Shown one piece after another: positions 30,773-34,525 of a DNA stretch of 34,525 nucleotides. The DNA lies in the NCBI RefSeq assembly GCF_001552655.1, contig NZ_BCRP01000024.1:1-34525 (forward strand), given 5' to 3'. Both the position numbers and the translations under genes were made by a program. The notes under the pieces were generated by a model that saw nothing but the letters and a program-made list of their open reading frames with translations, made no database searches and was not told the origin of the DNA. This DNA is from Alicyclobacillus kakegawensis NBRC 103104. Lineage in GTDB: Bacteria > Bacillota > Bacilli > Alicyclobacillales > Alicyclobacillaceae. Positions within the stretch are counted from its first letter, which is position 1. Each line of letters opens with the position of its first letter.

Positions 30773-31543
30773 TTAAACCACAACGAAGACAATGCACAAA
30801 CAAGCTGCAACCACTCCAATCAAAGAATCCATAAATCCACCGGTACGTATCAAACGTATCCCTTGACGTTCATTCCACGGCCACAGAAGCGGCACGCCGC
30901 CGGCTACGCTGTCTGCCGCCAAGTGCAGAACGTATCCCACTGTCAGCCCCCACGCCGCGACGGATAGTGGGACGCCATGCACCTGGCTGAGAGCATTCAG
31001 CACAGTGAATGCTCCAGCGACAAACAAAGCCGTGCCCAGCAAGCTGTGCGTGAACGTCCGGTGTTCGGTGAACATCGCACCCACGATCCAAACCGCAAGC
31101 AGAATCGCCCCGAGTATCGGAATCGCCCCATGTACCGCGAGAAACAGAAGTCCTGCACCTGTAATGCCAAGGCCAATCCTGCGTGCGATATTGCTGTTCG
31201 TGCCCAGGGCGAAGCTCACCACTATAGCTAGTGCCCACAAGACCAAATGCGTCTGCCAATGCATGAGGAAAAGAAGTGCGGCCATGAACACAAACGCGAC
31301 AACCTGCCCCAATCGCTCAACCCTACGTGCAGCAAGCGAATTTCGCTGGTCGAGATCCGGGAGTAAACTCCCGACAACAGCTGTGACGACGAGCAACGCT
31401 TGAGCAACAAGCGCACCGGAGGCCGCTTGCCATTCACGGCCCTGCGCGAGGTTGCGTAAGGTGTCCCAGTGTGCGTGCAGAATAAGTGGCGCAACTGCAA
31501 CGGAAGTAACGGCCCCAACGGCCATGTGTGTTCGTCCAAACAT
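30773..31543 (-). CDS. ydjM: YdjM-family membrane-bound metal-dependent hydrolase
   Basis: The protein is about 256 aa. I chose ATG 31543 (MFGRTHMAVGAVTSVAV; AAAGGGG upstream). It is polytopic with the DUF457/YdjM motifs: an N-terminal HMAVGA, LLPDLDQRNS, HRTFTHSLLG, and HLAADSVAGGVPLLWPWN. These His/Asp residues likely bind metal at the membrane face, and substrates in this family are unsettled. The last 25 nt overlap the end of the transposase remnant on the other strand. A weak sixth copy of the regulatory box lies about 55 bp upstream. Confidence 0.88.
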   Translation of the reverse strand: MFGRTHMAVGAVTSVAVAPLILHAHWDTLRNLAQGREWQAASGALVAQALLVVTAVVGSLLPDLDQRNSLAARRVERLGQVVAFVFMAALLFLMHWQTHLVLWALAIVVSFALGTNSNIARRIGLGITGAGLLFLAVHGAIPILGAILLAVWIVGAMFTEHRTFTHSLLGTALFVAGAFTVLNALSQVHGVPLSVAAWGLTVGYVLHLAADSVAGGVPLLWPWNERQGIRLIRTGGFMDSLIGVVAACLCIVFVVV

Positions 31544-31597
31544 ATTGCAAACAGCCCCTTTCAACAAATACGATAACAGGCTGACGAAGGGCAGATA

Positions 31598-31614
31598 GCG
31601 CAAATTCGATGCGA
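31598..31614 (-). promoter_or_regulatory. Box 6: weak copy of the regulatory site before ydjM
   Basis: Minus-strand TCGCATCGAATTTGCGC agrees with box 3 at 13 of 17 positions and keeps the 11-bp spacing. It lies 55 bp before the ydjM start, as the others lie before their first genes. It could be degenerate or chance. Confidence 0.35.
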
Positions 31615-31635
31615 CTTTCTAGAGCCAAGTCTGCA

Positions 31636-31663
31636 TTGACGTATATTCGCGCTGTGTTAAACT
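31636..31663 (+). promoter_or_regulatory. Promoter of the antitoxin RNA
   Basis: TTGACG (31636-31641), 16 nt, TAAACT (31658-31663): a good sigma-A-type promoter on the plus strand with no protein gene after it, pointing at the convergent toxin gene. Confidence 0.65.
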
Positions 31664-31669
31664 AAACAT

Positions 31670-31806
31670 GAAAAGAGAGCCGGAGGGCGCGACCTCCGAC
31701 TCCTGGGCACCGACGCCTTGAGCGTTGTCCCTGCCCAACAGACTTGAACGTTAGGCAAGTGACCGCCCCACAGGCGCTCAACCGATGGGGGCGGTCACTT
31801 GCGCTT
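31670..31806 (+). ncRNA. Putative antitoxin RNA of a type I toxin-antitoxin locus
   Basis: A predicted RNA of about 135 nt runs from the promoter at 31636 to the shared hairpin at 31755-31802. It holds two more stems (around 31682-31700, GGAGG/CCTCC, and 31706-31737, GGGCA/TGCCC). Its 3' end is complementary to the 3' end of the toxin mRNA, which comes from the other side. This is the arrangement of Bacillota type I systems with convergent antisense RNA. Its ends are inferred. Confidence 0.65.
31755..31802. terminator. Bidirectional terminator shared by toxin mRNA and antitoxin RNA
   Basis: A perfect 15-bp stem (31755-31769 with 31788-31802, arm GCAAGTGACCGCCCC) with an 18-nt loop. The toxin stop codon lies inside the right arm. 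It can end transcripts from both strands. Confidence 0.75.
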
Positions 31807-31902
31807 TACGATGGCAAGAACCACTGCCACGACGAGCGACAATAGCGCCACGATGAATGATCCGAATTGGATCATCAACGACAGCGCAGTAGCTACGCTC
31901 AT
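31795..31902 (-). CDS. Holin-like type I toxin (35 aa)
   Basis: This short ORF encodes MSVATALSLMIQFGSF followed by a hydrophobic helix and the basic end KRK, the layout of the firmicute putative holin-like toxins (Hol-Tox, related in design to TxpA/BsrE/Fst). Such peptides insert in the cell membrane and are silenced by an antisense RNA. AAGGGGG lies 5-6 nt upstream of the ATG. The gene converges with a promoter-driven RNA and shares its terminator. It may stabilise the element. Confidence 0.88.
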   Translation of the reverse strand: MSVATALSLMIQFGSFIVALLSLVVAVVLAIVKRK

Positions 31903-32131
31903 GGCCCCACCCCCTTCCCGGTATGCCGGGCAGGGAGTGACCCCCAAGGATAAGGTGCCTGGACATAAGTCTATCAGATTTCGTGTCTTTGGGAGAGGAG
32001 ATTCAAGAAAAAACAGAGGAGTCCGTGCCGCCGGCCCCGCCTTCGCCGGACAGCGATGGCAGCCACGCTTGCTGCCCTACCCGACTTGCAGTATACACAT
32101 TTAACACCGCGAAAATTGGCGGTTGAGCTAC
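31903..32131. other. Gap between toxin gene and recJ
   Basis: This gap holds the toxin's upstream region and, next to the recJ stop, a 5-bp hairpin ACCGC/GCGGT (32106-32123) with no good T-run. GC-rich inverted text lies around 32025-32055. I see no gene. Confidence 0.5.
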
Positions 32132-33835
32132 CTATTTTGCGTCCACTAGCTGCATCTGCAACGTTTTTTGCCCATTCCATTCGTTGTCTCCCACTTTAAC
32201 GAGCAGATGACGGTGACTCGCTGTCCTCCACTCGTCTACCTCATTTCCATACCCAAACGCCAGGACTGGATACGTTCGGCCGACAGAGTCCCGAACCCAT
32301 ACTTTGAGGTGCTTGCGTTCGGCTCCGATTGCCTGTGCGGTGACGATTTGGGCATCGCGCACAAAGAACACCGGCTCTGGATTGCCTTGCCCAAACGGCT
32401 CCAATAACCGTAGGTCGTCGACCAGCTTGTACGAAAGCTCATCTATAGCTAATGGCGCGTCACAGAGAACGTGTGGATCCAACTCCACATCCTCGAACCA
32501 GTTTCTTTCTATTGCGTACCAGAACGATTGCTGCAGACGATTGAGATCCTTGGTATGTAGACTGAATCCGGCCGCCGCTTCATGCCCGCCGAAGTGCGTG
32601 AAAACGTGGATATGTTCTTGTACATCCGCCAATGTTCGGTATAAGTCGAAATTCGGAATGGCCCGGCCGGACCCTTTTGCCTTGTCGCCATCGACACTTA
32701 TGCAGAGCGTGGACTTGTGGAAACGCTCCGTGAGTCGGCCGGCCACAATGCCAATCACACCCTCGTGCCATTGTCCCGCCACGACTATGCCTGGCTTGTC
32801 CAGCCAGTTCGGGTGCGCTTCGATTTGTTGAAGTGCTTCTTGCTCAATTTGGTCTTGTATTTGTTGCCGACGCTGGTTGTATGCATTAAGTTCTTTGGCA
32901 ATCGCCCGTGCCTCACGTTCATCCTCTGCGAGGAATAGCTCTACCGCCCGCTTGGCATGGGCAAGTCGGCCGACTGCGTTGATACGTGGTGCGAGCCGGA
33001 ATGCCACGTCCGTGGAGGATACGTCTTCACTGATACCTGCCACTTCCATCAGCGCAGTGATACCGGCTGAAAGGCGTAGGTTCATGCGCGCTATACCCTC
33101 GCGTGCCAACACACGGTTCTCCCCCACCAGTGGCACCTGATCCGCAATCGTTGCAAGACCGACCAATTCAAGCAGCTCTTCCGGAAATCGTCCAAGAAGA
33201 GCTTGGGCAACCTTGAACGCCACACCTGCGCCACAAAGATTGTGGAACGAGTACATCGACCTCGGATACGCCGGATGCACAACAGCGTAGGCATCTGGAA
33301 TATCACCAATCTGGTGGTGATCGGTGATGATAAGATCCACGCCAAGCTCTTTCGCCGTGGCAGCTGCTTCAAATCCCGTGATCCCGGTGTCTACCGTGAT
33401 GATAAGGGTTACACCGTCTTTGGCAGCTGCCCGCACTATATTTGCATGCAACCCGTATCCGTCCTTGAAACGCGACGGAACAAACCACGCCGGATCTGCG
33501 CCAAGGGACCGCAGTGCTCGTACCAGAATGGCCACACTCGCCGTCCCATCGACGTCATAATCCCCATACACTAGAATCTTCTCATGGCGCCGCACAGCTT
33601 CTTTGATACGCGCCACCGCTCGTTTCATGTGGTGCATAAGCAATGGATCGAGCAGTTGCGCTCGGTCTGGACACAAGAAACGTTCTGCCGATACGATTTG
33701 CGAGCAATGTCTCGTAGCAAGAATGCGAGCTACGACTTGATGAATACCAAAGTGAGCTGCTAGTTGCGCTGCCGCGTCTAGGTCAGCCTTCTGGCCTATC
33801 CACTTGCGCTGTAGCCTGGTTAGTTTCAGACTCAT
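32132..33835 (-). CDS. recJ: RecJ-type single-strand 5'-3' exonuclease
   Basis: The protein is about 567 aa; I chose ATG 33835 (GGGAG 9 nt upstream). The DHH-family motifs are in order: YGDYDVDGTAS near 90-100, VDTGITG near 148, ITDHH near 172, GLATIADQVPL near 222, then DHHA1 (VVAGQWHEGVIGIVAGRL, GHEAAAGFSL) and a C-terminal OB domain. It degrades 5' single-stranded ends in recombination and repair. Its length equals the shorter, core RecJ form. It may be an element-borne second copy or the chromosomal gene. It overlaps the upstream small gene by about 50 nt. Confidence 0.95.
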   Translation of the reverse strand: MSLKLTRLQRKWIGQKADLDAAAQLAAHFGIHQVVARILATRHCSQIVSAERFLCPDRAQLLDPLLMHHMKRAVARIKEAVRRHEKILVYGDYDVDGTASVAILVRALRSLGADPAWFVPSRFKDGYGLHANIVRAAAKDGVTLIITVDTGITGFEAAATAKELGVDLIITDHHQIGDIPDAYAVVHPAYPRSMYSFHNLCGAGVAFKVAQALLGRFPEELLELVGLATIADQVPLVGENRVLAREGIARMNLRLSAGITALMEVAGISEDVSSTDVAFRLAPRINAVGRLAHAKRAVELFLAEDEREARAIAKELNAYNQRRQQIQDQIEQEALQQIEAHPNWLDKPGIVVAGQWHEGVIGIVAGRLTERFHKSTLCISVDGDKAKGSGRAIPNFDLYRTLADVQEHIHVFTHFGGHEAAAGFSLHTKDLNRLQQSFWYAIERNWFEDVELDPHVLCDAPLAIDELSYKLVDDLRLLEPFGQGNPEPVFFVRDAQIVTAQAIGAERKHLKVWVRDSVGRTYPVLAFGYGNEVDEWRTASHRHLLVKVGDNEWNGQKTLQMQLVDAK

Positions 33836-34022
33836 TATGAACAACTCCCTTCCGTAGCCTAAAGGGAATCCGCGTCCAATTGCTTTTGGCGCACGTGACT
33901 ACAGCGTCAGCCTCTTGTAAGACTTTCTCAGCTTGTTCGTATAGTGGAAAGAACGGATCGAATGATTCCATCAGAAGACTGATTGTGGTCATTTCCGTCC
34001 CACAGTTCAGACACCGAATCAT
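33783..34022 (-). CDS. Small protein with a cysteine pair, overlapping recJ
   Basis: The 79-aa protein starts MIRCLNCGTEMTTISLL with CxxC near residue 4 and another Cys in VVTCAKSNW, a possible zinc-binding finger. It lies between the J-domain gene and recJ, fills the gap, and overlaps the start of recJ by about 50 nt, which is unusual and lowers my confidence. The ribosome binding site is weak (GAAAG). I do not recognise the family. Confidence 0.45.
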   Translation of the reverse strand: MIRCLNCGTEMTTISLLMESFDPFFPLYEQAEKVLQEADAVVTCAKSNWTRIPFRLRKGVVHNESETNQATAQVDRPEG

Positions 34023-34037
34023 AAAGCCGACTTTCTA

Positions 34038-34525
34038 TCAAACGCTTCTTTCATCAAAGTAGGCCAGCGCCTGTTCCGTGGCAGTTTTCAGCCGCACAAA
34101 GTCCTCTGTGCTGCCGCCAGAATCCGGGTGCATTTGCTTGGCCAAGGTGCGCCAACGCTCCTGAACATCCTCTTTCCTGGCTGGAATCTCCGTGAATCCG
34201 AGGTATCGGAAGAAGCTCGGAATCTCTACGGCCGGAGGTAGGTACCGCATTCCGGCTACCCAGGTCTGTAGCTCGTAGATTCCGCGTTCGACCATTCGGG
34301 CAAGGTCTTCGAGCGAGAGCACTAACTGAGCGAATGCGTCCGAGCCGTATTGCAACTTCACTCCACGGGCCTGAGCTTTCTTCACGCTGTGCTCGAATCG
34401 GTAGAGCTCTCCTTTGAGCCGAAACTGAACCCAGCAGCCGTGCCGATCCCAGTTGTAGTCGTAGTCCTCTTCCGGAACACCGAAGCGTTCCATGACAGTC
34501 TTCAACTTGCGTTCGTATAAGGTAA
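34038..34525 (-). CDS. J-domain protein, N-terminus outside the window
   Basis: The frame is open to the window edge (LYERKLKTVMERFG...), so the start at TTG 34505 is not trusted. The visible about 162 residues show YDYNWDRHGCWVQFRLKGELYRFEHSV and SDAFAQLVLSLEDLARMVERGIYELQTWV. They end with a J domain (FFRYLGFTEIPARKEDVQERWRTLAKQMHPDSGG) holding the HPD motif that stimulates DnaK. This type is found on firmicute phages and plasmids. It may recruit Hsp70 to an element's replication or assembly step. Confidence 0.8.
   Translation of the reverse strand, partial: TLYERKLKTVMERFGVPEEDYDYNWDRHGCWVQFRLKGELYRFEHSVKKAQARGVKLQYGSDAFAQLVLSLEDLARMVERGIYELQTWVAGMRYLPPAVEIPSFFRYLGFTEIPARKEDVQERWRTLAKQMHPDSGGSTEDFVRLKTATEQALAYFDERSV

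Noticed and set aside
1-34525. CRISPR arrays, tRNA and rRNA genes
   Set aside because: No regularly spaced repeats, cloverleaf sequences or rRNA-like text were seen on either strand.

Overview
The window looks like an accessory, plasmid- or ICE-like region of a Bacillota (Gram-positive) genome. The evidence is strong AGGAGG-type ribosome binding sites, many GTG/TTG starts, no secretin or other outer-membrane pilus part, and a holin-like type I toxin of a kind known from Bacilli. An Alicyclobacillus-like host would fit the moderate-to-high GC content, but this is a guess. No rRNA, tRNA or CRISPR array was seen. Almost every gene lies on the minus strand, so the natural reading order is from high to low coordinates.

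Core (about 27.7 kb down to 6.4 kb): a near-complete Tad/Flp-type pilus machine combined with a conjugation-type coupling ATPase. In transcriptional order: a small unknown protein, a 933-aa VirD4/TraG-like ATPase, a secreted coiled-coil plus lysozyme-like protein, an unknown 232-aa protein, two CpaE/TadZ-like proteins (one with a broken P-loop), CpaB, CpaF/TadA, TadB, TadC, two Flp-like pilins, three TadE-like minor pilins (one very long), a membrane protein, a thioredoxin-fold protein without cysteines, a ParM-like actin, a GT-C-like polytopic membrane protein, a TadV/CpaA prepilin peptidase, a small unknown protein and an S1/OB-fold protein. I saw no VirB4 or relaxase. A Tad pilus paired with a coupling protein could be an undescribed type of DNA or protein transfer system.

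Control: five near-identical 17-bp sites (on the minus strand TTGCAT, 5 nt, TTGCAT; half-sites exactly 11 bp apart) precede five gene blocks of this core. A weaker sixth lies before ydjM. One site sits between the VirD4 block and a divergent gene for a ribbon-helix-helix protein with a zinc-knuckle tail, the best candidate regulator. Short ORFs and non-ATG starts follow several sites.

Left arm (1-6.4 kb): a DNA-maintenance operon (small unknown protein, CHC2 zinc-finger primase-like protein, hicBA, a phage-like metal-binding protein, ssb, small unknown protein), an IS200/IS605-type tnpB element inserted in a phage antirepressor gene, and the start of an SbcC/Rad50-like ATPase. A gene-poor 860-bp gap with inverted repeats (5.6-6.46 kb) separates this arm from the core and could hold an origin or a decayed element.

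Right arm (27.7-34.5 kb): the regulator gene, an IS1595-type transposase gene, a beta-carbonic anhydrase, a chimeric remnant of two transposases, ydjM, a type I toxin-antitoxin locus (35-aa holin-like toxin, convergent RNA and shared 15-bp terminator stem), recJ, a small zinc-type protein and a J-domain protein cut by the window end.
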